Of a stretch of DNA of 15,581 nt, positions 1 to 7,004 are shown one piece after another. Every line of letters starts with the position of its first letter. Within the stretch, counting starts at the first letter, position 1. The notes beneath the pieces were generated by a model. The model was not told the DNA's origin, made no database searches, and saw only the letters and a list, made by a program, of their open reading frames with translations. Source of the DNA: CAYQZD01 sp964421875 (GTDB taxonomy: Bacteria > Electryoneota > Tariuqbacteria > Tariuqbacterales > Tariuqbacteraceae). The DNA is taken from assembly GCA_964421875.1 (NCBI GenBank), contig CAYQZD010000087.1, positions 1 through 15,581 on the forward strand, written 5' to 3'. The position numbers and the translations under genes are program-made.

Positions 1-1
1 G

Positions 2-50
2 AGTGGCTCAATTTTACTTTACAATAGTGGCTCACTTTTAAGTTACAAAT
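2..50. repeat. 24-bp tandem motif resembling an IS21-family terminus
   Basis: Two adjacent copies of a 24-bp unit lie at 2-25 and 26-49. Both begin AGTGGCTCA, followed by A or C and TTTTA, and share TTACAA further on. From memory, IS21-family elements often carry short direct repeats of a GTGGCTCA-type motif at their ends, so this is probably the right end of such an element whose body lies left of the window. No transposase gene is visible. The element type is an inference; the tandem repeat is directly seen. Confidence 0.4.
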
Positions 51-101
51 AACAAAAGTGGATTAAATACCTTTGTTGATTTCGATCCCCGTAATAACGA
101 A

Positions 102-344
102 TTGGTTAAAGCCCACAATGAATCATTTTATTTAGGCTACACTCAATATAACCTATTAGGCTTACCTGATAAATATACATATCAAGTGTTGGATGACAAA
201 GCGACCAGATTGCTGCCTGAAAGCGTATTTTCACGAGAAATTGTAATTGACCCGGGATATTATGCGTGGGTTGGAATGGAAGCAAAACAATTTGGTGAAC
301 GCTCTCATCCTTGTAAATATGGATATTGTTTTAAGGCGGAGTAA
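102..344 (+). pseudogene. Orphan reading frame, probable 3' fragment of an interrupted gene
   Basis: I do not recognise this 80-residue product. The TTG at 102 is the first usable start, but the same frame is open without a stop back to position 42, just inside the IS-like repeat. This is what a gene truncated by an insertion would look like. The product has no signal peptide or membrane segment and is rich in Tyr and charged residues; it ends KYGYCFKAE before a TAA at 342-344. The integrase remnant continues in the same frame directly after that stop. Base composition is AT-rich compared with the core genes further right. It could also be a short real gene, but there is no good ribosome binding site before the TTG. 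Confidence 0.35.
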
Positions 345-1274
345 ATCACCGAGCGCATCCGGTCACTGGTGATTCAGGGAGTCGACCCGCACCAGTATAC
401 TGAAAAACAAGCAATGAAAGCCGCAGAGAAGCCGAAATTTAAACTTGCGGAAATTATCGATATCTACCTGCAGCATTGTTCCATCTCCAACCGCCCAAAG
501 ACCCTGGAAATTAAGAAGTATGCCTTTCAGATATTCAAGGAGTATTTAGGCGATTGTTATTTCGATTCAATTACCCAGGAGATGATAGAACAGTGGATGA
601 CTGATATAAATCTTTCCAAGACCAGCGTCAATATGTATCTGCGTGCCGTCCGGTCGATGTTCAACTGGGCTTTTGAGCAGGAAATGATCCCGAAGAATCC
701 CTTTGGAAACGGCAGAATCAAACAATTCAAAGTCCCCCAATCAGACCCCGAAGGATATTTCACGGTGGAAGAAGTGGCGGTGATTCTGGAAACGGTGAAA
801 AAGATGGATTTGGAATTATGGAGGTTGGTGTTCCTAGCGCTTGAAACCGGTGGGCGCATCTCGGAGCTCCTGACGCTGCAAGGGGAAGATCTCGATTTGG
901 AAGAAGGGAGGATTCTGTTCCGGGGAAAGTCCACCAAATCCGGCAAAAACCGCTATGTCCCATTCCGTCATAAAGCAGTGCAGTAAATAAAGGGATGGAA
1001 GCTTCATCATGATGGGCGAGTCTTTAGATGGTCCGATGCCAAGAAGCCTTCTAAAAGGTTCACACAGGCGCTTAGGCAACTTGGCTTGGATAAAACATCA
1101 TCCGGCAGACGCACCTTCCACACACTCCGCCATACCTACGCTTCCCACCTGCTGATGACCGGACAAAACATTTTCGTTGTAAGCCGCTGGCTGGGGCACA
1201 GTTCGGTAACCGTAACCGAGAATCACTATGGACATTTGATACCGGAGATGCTGCAGGTGGATTTGCCTTACTGA
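345..1274 (+). pseudogene. Tyrosine recombinase/integrase, truncated and interrupted by an in-frame TAA
   Basis: This is a phage-type tyrosine integrase that would cut and rejoin DNA at attachment sites. One frame runs 345-1274 but is broken by TAA at 984-986, giving a 205-residue piece (GTG 369 to 986) and a C-terminal piece (987-1274). The first piece holds the SAM-like core-binding domain (about residues 24-110), the first catalytic Arg in GGRISE (R163) and the strand Lys in TKSGK. The second holds HTLRH (catalytic His and Arg), LGHSSV and the nucleophilic Tyr in ENHYGHL. The whole R-K-H-R-H-Y set therefore survives across the stop. The N-terminal arm-binding domain expected before ERIRSLVIQG is missing. 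The gene points at the 3' end of tRNA-Pro about 100 bp away, the usual arrangement for a tRNA-integrated element. It is most likely a dead remnant. Confidence 0.85.
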
Positions 1275-1319
1275 AAATGAATATCTGAGACCTTAGCCCA
1301 AGTTCGGGCCAAAAACGAA

Positions 1320-1369
1320 AAAGGCTTACGATTCCTTTCATCTATCGAATCGTAAGCCTTTGTTTTTTT
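1320..1369. terminator. Bidirectional rho-independent terminator between integrase and tRNA-Pro
   Basis: A perfect 15-bp inverted repeat (1320-1334 with 1347-1361) encloses a 12-nt loop. On the plus strand it is followed by G and seven T (1363-1369). On the minus strand the RNA would run into a U-rich stretch (complement of 1309-1319). It can therefore end the integrase transcript on the plus strand and the tRNA-Pro transcript on the minus strand. Confidence 0.85.
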
Positions 1370-1372
1370 AAG

Positions 1373-1447
1373 TCGGGGCGGCCGGATTTGAACCGGCGGC
1401 CCCCTGCTCCCAAAGCAGGTGCGCTAGCCGGGCTGCGCCACGCCCCG
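1373..1447 (-). tRNA. tRNA-Pro (anticodon UGG)
   Basis: On the minus strand a full cloverleaf can be drawn. The acceptor stem is CGGGGCG (1447-1441) with CGCCCCG (1380-1374), and the discriminator base is A at 1373. The anticodon stem CCTGC/GCAGG holds the loop TTTGGGA with anticodon TGG. The T arm contains GGTTCAAATCC. The 3' CCA is not encoded, since the sequence continues with CT. Anticodon TGG reads proline codons. The 3' end faces the degraded integrase, consistent with use as an integration site. Confidence 0.97.
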
Positions 1448-1462
1448 AGTTTTCCCATGCTA

Positions 1463-1491
1463 AATGTACACTGTTTTGCTCCGAAAATCAA
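1463..1491 (-). promoter_or_regulatory. Promoter of tRNA-Pro
   Basis: On the minus strand, a -35 TTGATT (1491-1486) and a -10 TACATT (1468-1463) are separated by exactly 17 bp. The -10 lies 15 bp before the tRNA 5' end, giving a leader of a few nucleotides for RNase P to remove. The match to the primary sigma factor consensus is good but not perfect. Confidence 0.65.
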
Positions 1492-1606
1492 CAATCAGGG
1501 GGAATGATGTCAGCGGAAATAAATGCGGGAGGAATAATCGGCGGGTTAAGGGATGTATTAGAATCACTGATAGATTAATTCAAAAACATTTAACTCTAAC
1601 CGGGCA

Positions 1607-1963
1607 TCAGTCTTCTTTCTCCCCCTCCGTTTCCGCGGTTTTTTCTTCGGTTTCGGGTTCGGCGGACTCGGTCTCCTTTTCCTCAGCCCTGGGCTTCTTC
1701 AACTCCTCAATATAATTCAGTTTTAAATCGCTGAGTACGCGTTCCAGGAATTTATCCTCTTCGGGCGTCAAATTGCCCTTGGTTTTGCTCCGCAGCATAT
1801 CCAGCATATCGATGGAGAGGGAAGCGGCTTCAAGGTTGACTTCGGATTTTTGCGTGAAGGGATTTACCACCTTCCCCATTTGCTGCCAGGCTGCGGTGTG
1901 AAAGGTGAGCACCACTTGATAAAACAGCGGATTTTCTTCGGGAGTTTCTTTTTGTTCGGTCAT
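1607..1963 (-). CDS. DUF1844 domain-containing protein
   Basis: This small cytoplasmic protein of 118 residues matches the DUF1844 family, whose function is unknown to me. The family pattern is visible: an N-terminal helix around FYQVVLTFHTAAWQQMGK, then a run around SIDMLDMLRSKTKGNL (about residues 50-66), then ERVLSDLKLNYIEEL. The last 30 residues are a low-complexity Glu/Lys/Thr tail, probably disordered. There is no signal peptide or membrane segment. The ATG at 1963 is preceded by GGAGG at about 9 nt. It lies 106 bp downstream of the DUF151 gene on the same strand, so the two may be co-transcribed. I see no clear terminator after it. Confidence 0.85.
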   Translation of the reverse strand: MTEQKETPEENPLFYQVVLTFHTAAWQQMGKVVNPFTQKSEVNLEAASLSIDMLDMLRSKTKGNLTPEEDKFLERVLSDLKLNYIEELKKPRAEEKETESAEPETEEKTAETEGEKED

Positions 1964-2069
1964 TTGATTCTACCTCCGCATACCTCAAAGATTTTATAGT
2001 TGATAAGATTTGGTCTTAACCTTAAAATCGGGAATCACCGAGCAGGCTGCAAACGATTAACTAACGTAT

Positions 2070-2660
2070 TCAGGAAGATTTCCTGCCGCCCTGTTTCTTT
2101 TCCAGGTCTTTGATTTTATCCCTGATTTTCGCCGCTTCTTCATAAGCCTCTTCAGCTACCGCGTTCTGAAGCTGTTGATTCAGTTCGGCAAGCTGGTCGA
2201 TTTCCGCTTCCGGCATCTGGTCCGAATGAATCGCGGCGCTGTCCATCACTTTTTCCGCTACGTAAACCGGAGCCTTGGTTTTCAGAGCTAGTGCGATTGA
2301 GTCGGAGGGTCTGGCGTCGATGTAATGCACCCCGCCCTCTAGATCTTTGAGTTCCACCACGGCGTAGAAGGTATTTTCCTTCAACTCTGTCACCCTGATG
2401 CCGTGCACTTCAACCTCCAATTCCCCCAGGATGCTGCCGAAAAGGTCGAAGGTCAGGGGCCGGGCGTATTCCAGTCCTTGGAGCAAAATGGAGATAGCCT
2501 GCGCTTCCGCCACTCCGATGAAAATGGGGAGCCGGCGTCCGCCATCGACCTCCTGCAGAATAACCACATAGCCTTGATAGGGCGGGCAGACTGAGATGCC
2601 GACCACCTCCACCGCAAGCATTTTCGCGTTTCCCCAGGGAGGCTTTTTTTGATTTTTCAT
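2070..2660 (-). CDS. Bifunctional nuclease family protein (DUF151) with C-terminal UVR motif
   Basis: This 196-residue cytoplasmic protein has a DUF151/bifunctional nuclease (BFN) domain at about residues 14-145. The domain shows LPIFIGVAEAQAI near its start and the conserved DARPSDSIALALK (115-127). The name comes from plant homologues reported to have nuclease activity; the bacterial substrate is not established. Residues 155-190 form a Glu/Lys-rich helix pair with EEAYEEAAKIRDKIKDLEKK, the UVR (UvrB/UvrC interaction) pattern found at the tail of some family members. The ATG at 2660 has GAGGCGG upstream at a workable distance; an internal ATG at 2621 starts exactly at the domain (MLAVEV) but has a weaker site. 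A DUF1844 gene follows on the same strand. Confidence 0.9.
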   Translation of the reverse strand: MKNQKKPPWGNAKMLAVEVVGISVCPPYQGYVVILQEVDGGRRLPIFIGVAEAQAISILLQGLEYARPLTFDLFGSILGELEVEVHGIRVTELKENTFYAVVELKDLEGGVHYIDARPSDSIALALKTKAPVYVAEKVMDSAAIHSDQMPEAEIDQLAELNQQLQNAVAEEAYEEAAKIRDKIKDLEKKQGGRKSS

Positions 2661-2685
2661 TGCTGTACCGCCTCAGTTTTATAAC

Positions 2686-2714
2686 AATATATAAAATCAT
2701 CCAGACAAGTTCAA
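2686..2714 (-). promoter_or_regulatory. Promoter upstream of the DUF151 gene
   Basis: On the minus strand, -35 TTGAAC (2714-2709) and -10 TATATT (2691-2686) are spaced by 17 bp, about 26 bp before the ATG. The region is AT-rich and no hairpin intervenes. Confidence 0.55.
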
Positions 2715-2767
2715 GTGCTATGGGCAAAAAACCGAAATCGAATGTTGACTAACTTCATAATCCAATG

Positions 2768-2796
2768 GGAAAAAAAAGACCGCACGAGCGGTCTTT
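2768..2796 (-). terminator. Rho-independent terminator after the TlpA-like gene
   Basis: Inverted repeat AAAGACCGC (2775-2783) and GCGGTCTTT (2788-2796) encloses a 4-nt loop. On the minus strand it is followed by a run of T (complement of 2771-2777). It sits 24 bp past the stop codon of the TlpA-like gene and closes the lipoprotein/TlpA unit. Confidence 0.9.
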
Positions 2797-2820
2797 AATC
2801 CTGAACAGCCTTCGATGTAT

Positions 2821-3321
2821 CTACTTCTCTAAGGCTTTTTTAATAGCTCTTTCAAAAATGTCGTAACCCTGGCCGCCCACAAAGATTTCCACAATCTCGC
2901 CCTTTATATCAACCACGAATGTCGTTGGAATGGCGCCTTTCTGGCTGGGTTTGAGCAGGGCTTGATAATCCTTCCAGACCTGCTCAATACTTAATAACAC
3001 CGGGAAGAGGATTTCATTGGTTGATTTGAATTGATTAATCGCCTGTTCTCCATTCCGGTCCATAGAGATTCCCAGAATTTCGAATCCGCTCTCCTTGTGG
3101 ACTCTGTAGAGTTTGTTAAAATGAGGTATCTCCCTCTTACAGGGCGGACACCAGGTGGCCCAGAAGTTGATGAAGAGCGCTTTCCCGGCATAGTCGGCGA
3201 GGGATACGGAATCCCCTTCAAGGCTTTTCAAAGTAAACTGCGGAGCCTTGACACCGGCGAAACCGGACGAAAAGACTAAAAGCGCCGAGATGAAGGTAAC
3301 TACTATAATTCGCGATTTCAT
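2821..3321 (-). CDS. TlpA/ResA-like exported thioredoxin-fold protein
   Basis: This 166-residue member of the TlpA/ResA/AhpC-TSA-like group reduces or exchanges disulfides outside the cytoplasm. Residues 1-22 form a signal peptide or anchor (MKSR, then a hydrophobic stretch ending FSSGFAG). The redox site is WATWCPPCKR with Cys58 and Cys61, and the cis-Pro loop appears as GAIPTTFVVD. The frame is open upstream to 3393. I chose the ATG at 3321 because it has a GGGGGA ribosome site 5 nt upstream and puts the signal peptide at the N-terminus. It lies 86 bp after the lipoprotein gene and shares its direction, and a terminator follows. It probably works in the periplasm, for example in cytochrome maturation or disulfide repair; the substrate cannot be told. 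Confidence 0.88.
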   Translation of the reverse strand: MKSRIIVVTFISALLVFSSGFAGVKAPQFTLKSLEGDSVSLADYAGKALFINFWATWCPPCKREIPHFNKLYRVHKESGFEILGISMDRNGEQAINQFKSTNEILFPVLLSIEQVWKDYQALLKPSQKGAIPTTFVVDIKGEIVEIFVGGQGYDIFERAIKKALEK

Positions 3322-3407
3322 AAAATCCCCCGGGATTTTTTTAGATTGAACTCGCTTATATTCGGTTAGGTTCCTAACAACAAAATCCGTCAAGGTCGAA
3401 CGGAATA

Positions 3408-4436
3408 TCAGTCTATGGTGAAAGACTGTTGCTTCCGGGCCCAGGAACTGTCCATCACAGCGGTTACCGAGACGATGTAATCGTTGTCAAGGTAGAGCGG
3501 ATTGGTCGAATTATATACCACCGTTGTGTCTGGAGGGTTAACGATAATGGATTGACCCGCAGTTTCCGGCCAAAGCTGGAGGTCATTGGTGTCGGTCACC
3601 ACCACTTCATAGTGATTCACACTCAGGGGATAAGTCCGCCAATAAAAGGTAGGGGTCAGGGTTGAATAGTGGATCACGTCGCGGACGCTGTCGATATCGT
3701 TCACCACTCGGGGGATGGAATCCGGCTTGGTGACTATCATGAACGTATCCACATCCGTCAGATAATAGCGGTTTACCGCGGTGAAGAGTACCGGGCCTTC
3801 GGTGACGGGGAGGTTGGAGCGTCCGAAGTATTTATTGTATTCATAGTCTCCGGCGACCGGGTCGGCTCCCTGACCGTCGTCCCTCAGGTTGTACACGGTG
3901 AGCTGGCTGGGCTCGGCGGTGACCCGAATGATTCCGTCAGCAGGGTCCAGTTTAGCGAACAGGCTCAAATACCATTCAATGGCGCCGTTGGTCCTTTCCA
4001 GCTTCCCTACTGTGGTGAACACCAAATCGATTTGCGGCGGGTCAGCGTTGGCGGCGAAGGCGGAGTAATCGAATTCGATGGTGGCGGTGGCGGACTTAGA
4101 ACCGTCGCTGACTTCAACGGTGACGAAGGACTGCATCGCTTCGTCGGGGGCGGTCCAGGTCGCGGTGGGAAGGGTGTCCACATCGAAGGAACCTGCTGAG
4201 GCGGTCCAGAAATAGTCGATGGCGTCCCCGTCGGGATCGCTGGCGCTGACCGAAAGCGTCGAGCTGGAGTCCAGATCAACCGAGACCGAATCCGGATTCG
4301 CCGTTAGGCTGCTGATGACCGGAGCGCGGTTGCCGTCGGAGCCGGTTCCGTTACCTTCGTCCTCGCTGCAGCCGGCGAGGAACCCCAGCAGGGCTGGGAT
4401 TAAGAGAACTACTAAGAGGAATTTAATTGATTTCAT
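3408..4436 (-). CDS. Ig-like/PKD-type lipoprotein
   Basis: This 342-residue protein has a lipoprotein signal peptide: MKSIKF, a hydrophobic core, then the lipobox LAGC with Cys23 as lipidation site. An acidic Gly/Asn/Ser linker follows. Residues about 38-125 look like a PKD or cadherin-like Ig fold (APVISSLTANPDSV, SDPDGDAIDYFWTAS, VTVEVSDGS). The middle contains DDGQGADPVAGDYEYN, a pattern seen in secreted beta proteins. The last about 90 residues look like a fibronectin-III-type fold (PTFYWRTYPLSVNHYEVVVTD). Asp content is high, which could mean Ca2+ binding. The ATG at 4436 has GAGGAG 9 nt upstream. It is probably anchored in the envelope and may bind a surface partner. I see no enzymatic motif. 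The specific role is unknown. Confidence 0.8.
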   Translation of the reverse strand: MKSIKFLLVVLLIPALLGFLAGCSEDEGNGTGSDGNRAPVISSLTANPDSVSVDLDSSSTLSVSASDPDGDAIDYFWTASAGSFDVDTLPTATWTAPDEAMQSFVTVEVSDGSKSATATIEFDYSAFAANADPPQIDLVFTTVGKLERTNGAIEWYLSLFAKLDPADGIIRVTAEPSQLTVYNLRDDGQGADPVAGDYEYNKYFGRSNLPVTEGPVLFTAVNRYYLTDVDTFMIVTKPDSIPRVVNDIDSVRDVIHYSTLTPTFYWRTYPLSVNHYEVVVTDTNDLQLWPETAGQSIIVNPPDTTVVYNSTNPLYLDNDYIVSVTAVMDSSWARKQQSFTID

Positions 4437-4550
4437 TGGGTTGACTCCTCAATATCGAAATATGTTTATTATCAACATTGATTTTCGTATTTTCCGGATA
4501 TATGACATCCTTTGATATAGTATAACCATCGGCAATATGACCGGTTGCAG

Positions 4551-5111
4551 CTATTCCCGGCTATACTCCTTCACCCCTATCTCATAGAGATTGTCTCCGT
4601 GGCAGTCTTGAGCCACGGTGCAGGGGAAATCCTCCACCACCAGCCGCCTCACCGCTTCCGCCCCCAAATCATCGAAAGCCACCACTTCCGCCTCCTTAAT
4701 GGACTGAGCGATTAACGCGCCTGCGCCGCCGATGGAGGCAAAATAGACCGCGCAATGCTTTTTCATTGACTCCACCACTTCCTGACTGCGCGCGCCTTTG
4801 CCAATCATCCCTTTCAGCCCCGCAGCCACCAGGGTGGGGGAATAGGCGTCCATCCGGTAAGAAGTTGTGGGTCCGGCGGAGCCGATGGCTTTGCCGGGTT
4901 TTGCCGGGGCGGGACCCATAAAGTAAATTACCTGGCCTTCGATTTCGATGGGGAGCTTTTCGCCCTTCGCCATCATATCCACCAGGCGTTTGTGAGCCTG
5001 GTCGCGGGCGGAATAAATCACCCCGCTGATGAACACCTTGTCGCCCGCCTTGAGGTCAGCCACGACCTGGTCGGTCAGGGGAGTGGTGATGTGTTTTACT
5101 TGGTCGGACAT
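4551..5111 (-). CDS. Class I fumarate hydratase / Fe-S hydro-lyase beta subunit
   Basis: This 186-residue protein is the beta (C-terminal) part of the two-subunit Fe-S hydro-lyases, either class I fumarase or L-tartrate dehydratase. Together with the alpha subunit it would interconvert fumarate and malate in the cytoplasm. Diagnostic stretches are LTTPL-like ITTPLTD near the start, SARDQAHKRL (34-43), GPTTSYRMDAYSPTL (80-94), KGMIGKG (100-106) and the FASIGGAGALIA run. Length is normal for the family. The alpha subunit, which carries most of the cluster-binding part, is absent from this window, although the subunits are usually adjacent. The ATG at 5111 lies 12 bp after the stop of the restriction nuclease, and I see no good ribosome site before it. 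The sequence cannot separate fumarase from tartrate dehydratase. Confidence 0.9.
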   Translation of the reverse strand: MSDQVKHITTPLTDQVVADLKAGDKVFISGVIYSARDQAHKRLVDMMAKGEKLPIEIEGQVIYFMGPAPAKPGKAIGSAGPTTSYRMDAYSPTLVAAGLKGMIGKGARSQEVVESMKKHCAVYFASIGGAGALIAQSIKEAEVVAFDDLGAEAVRRLVVEDFPCTVAQDCHGDNLYEIGVKEYSRE

Positions 5112-5123
5112 GTTAATAACTTA

Positions 5124-6113
5124 CTAATAAAATTTATGTTGGAATACGATGTATTTACCATTTCTTTTATGATTGATACCGAGTCTGTTCATCCCGGACA
5201 GTTCTTTTCCAAATTCATTTTCAAGACCTTGATGGTCTTTTTCCCTGATGATAAAGTTAATCGTTCTATCCAATATCTGTGGATAATGACTACTATGTGG
5301 ATTACCTTCAGGATGAACCTCTGCCATTAATCTTAATCTCGGTTTCACGGAAGCGTTCTCAATGCTTTTTGAGGAAGAAATAAGCGTATGGTCATCTAAA
5401 TATGACAGTATTTCTTCTATATATCTATATTCCTTATCAGTTAATTTTTTCGACTTTTTTTCATGATGGTCTTTAAGAATGGTCAGGAATGTCTGTGCAA
5501 TCAAGTTGTCAGTTGGAATAGTTTCAAAGAATGAACCATCGACAAGGGATATCTTAGTCTTATTAGGATTACCTCTTCCAGTTCTTATTAAATAGAAGCA
5601 GTGTCGTGTATACTCGTAGAATTCGTCATCATCAGATTTATCGTTATGTATTTTAACGATTTTCGATACCAGATTATTACCGTTTATTACATCCAATTCC
5701 TGTAAGTTTTTCTGCTTAGTTGGTAAAGTTGAATTAAAGGATGAAATGGTACTGCTTTTGGCGTCTTTTAATTCTAACAGACTACCACATTTTAAATTTC
5801 CTTCATCTGTTCTTGATTTAAATACAATGTCAGGGAATTGGTCGGATTTTGAGTATAAGACATTTTTACTTATTCCCATCGCATTAAGCCAAAAAACCGC
5901 TTCAGATTCATTATTATGGCGTTTATATAAATATTTCCAAAAGTCGAGATTGAATTCGTATTTAGCCTCTTTTCTATTGTCGATATATGCAACATTGTTG
6001 AAAGATGATATCAGCACAATTTTAAGTAAATGTGTATCGAGTGAAAATTCCGCTCTTCTGAAACGGTCAACCATCTCGATATACAATTCCGCTATATCAG
6101 CGAAATCATGCAT
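5124..6113 (-). CDS. Probable restriction endonuclease, PD-(D/E)XK type
   Basis: I do not recognise the family of this 329-residue protein, but two things suggest a restriction nuclease. It follows a DNA methyltransferase by 12 bp on the same strand. It also contains a plausible PD-(D/E)XK site: FPDIVF (Pro94, Asp95), then LLELKDAK (Glu114, Lys116) in the predicted next strand, with a helix carrying Glu70/Glu71 before it. The rest (residues 180-329) is Lys/Asp-rich with no motif I know and may hold the target-recognition part. The ATG at 6113 has AGGGAA at 7 nt. GC is low: 23 of 60 bases in 5461-5520, against 33 of 60 in 9661-9720, suggesting recent transfer. Specificity and cutting have not been established. 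Confidence 0.65.
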   Translation of the reverse strand: MHDFADIAELYIEMVDRFRRAEFSLDTHLLKIVLISSFNNVAYIDNRKEAKYEFNLDFWKYLYKRHNNESEAVFWLNAMGISKNVLYSKSDQFPDIVFKSRTDEGNLKCGSLLELKDAKSSTISSFNSTLPTKQKNLQELDVINGNNLVSKIVKIHNDKSDDDEFYEYTRHCFYLIRTGRGNPNKTKISLVDGSFFETIPTDNLIAQTFLTILKDHHEKKSKKLTDKEYRYIEEILSYLDDHTLISSSKSIENASVKPRLRLMAEVHPEGNPHSSHYPQILDRTINFIIREKDHQGLENEFGKELSGMNRLGINHKRNGKYIVFQHKFY

Positions 6114-6125
6114 TATTAATTCCCT

Positions 6126-7004
6126 TTAAGTAATTGAGAGAGGCAGTTTAGTCGCAGGCCAAATCCGGTCGAGTTCCTCAGTATTAACATAATCATTATA
6201 ATATTTTCTGACATCATCCGATTCTCTTACTACCTTCAGCCTGTTTGTAACGACTTCAATGTTACTTTCGTCGATTTCTACTCCTATCGCTTTTCTGTAC
6301 AACTGATTAGCCACTACCAATGTCGTCCCGGAACCCGCAAATGGGTCGAATACGCAATCGCCCGGATTGCTGGATGATAAAATTATCCTCAACAATAGAG
6401 CGATTGGCGATTGTTGAATGTGGATTCTGCGGCCTGTCTCATCCTTGATAGCCTCGTCGCCCGCAAAATATCCTGAAGTCAATTCTCTAATGTCACTCCA
6501 AACATCGGTAATATACATACCGTTAGTTCTGTTATACTTATAATCTGCAGGTAACGGAGGGTCTATACGAAGTTTATTGAAAATTCGTGGTCTTTTGCCT
6601 TTAGTGGCGAAAACGATTATCTGGTATTGTTTACCGAATCTGATTTCACTCGGAATGGCTGAGGTTTTTTTCTGCCATACAATCAGATTTTGAAAACTCC
6701 ATCCGCTCTCTCGCAATACTCTGAGAACATCTTCCGCATTCTTCTCCCTTTGCATAAAATAAATCGCTCCGCCGTCGGTTGTGATTGAATACACGCCTTT
6801 CAATACCTCTAACATCCAGCCCCAATATTCTTTCGGAGACAATTTATCGTTGAAATGTCTGTATTCTTTCCCCTGATTAAACGGCGGGTCAATGAATGAC
6901 AAATCGATTTTCTTTGACCGCTCGTTATCGAGCCAATCAAGGCAATCACCATGAAAAATATGACAATATGGGATATTTTTTATGTTGGCTTGTTCATTCA
7001 TCAT
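6126..7004 (-). CDS. DNA methyltransferase, beta-class, N6-adenine or N4-cytosine
   Basis: This 292-residue S-adenosylmethionine-dependent DNA methyltransferase would protect host DNA from the nuclease encoded next to it. The motif order is that of the beta class: catalytic motif IV DPPF (39-42) comes first, then a target-recognition stretch (about 110-195), then the motif X-like QQSPIALLLRII, and last the SAM-binding motif I DPFAGSGTT (220-228) with GVEIDE. DPPF points to N6-adenine methylation more than N4-cytosine, but this is not certain. The ATG at 7004 overlaps the stop of the macro-domain gene by 4 bp (ATGA), and a second ATG follows at once. The gene is AT-rich like the nuclease. It could also be an orphan methyltransferase, but the paired nuclease argues for a type II restriction-modification system. 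Confidence 0.9.
   Translation of the reverse strand: MMNEQANIKNIPYCHIFHGDCLDWLDNERSKKIDLSFIDPPFNQGKEYRHFNDKLSPKEYWGWMLEVLKGVYSITTDGGAIYFMQREKNAEDVLRVLRESGWSFQNLIVWQKKTSAIPSEIRFGKQYQIIVFATKGKRPRIFNKLRIDPPLPADYKYNRTNGMYITDVWSDIRELTSGYFAGDEAIKDETGRRIHIQQSPIALLLRIILSSSNPGDCVFDPFAGSGTTLVVANQLYRKAIGVEIDESNIEVVTNRLKVVRESDDVRKYYNDYVNTEELDRIWPATKLPLSIT

Noticed and set aside
3669..4199. Plus-strand open frame opposite the lipoprotein gene
   Set aside because: Gly/Val/His-rich composition reflects the antisense of a GC-biased gene; the minus-strand frame has a signal peptide, lipobox and ribosome site.
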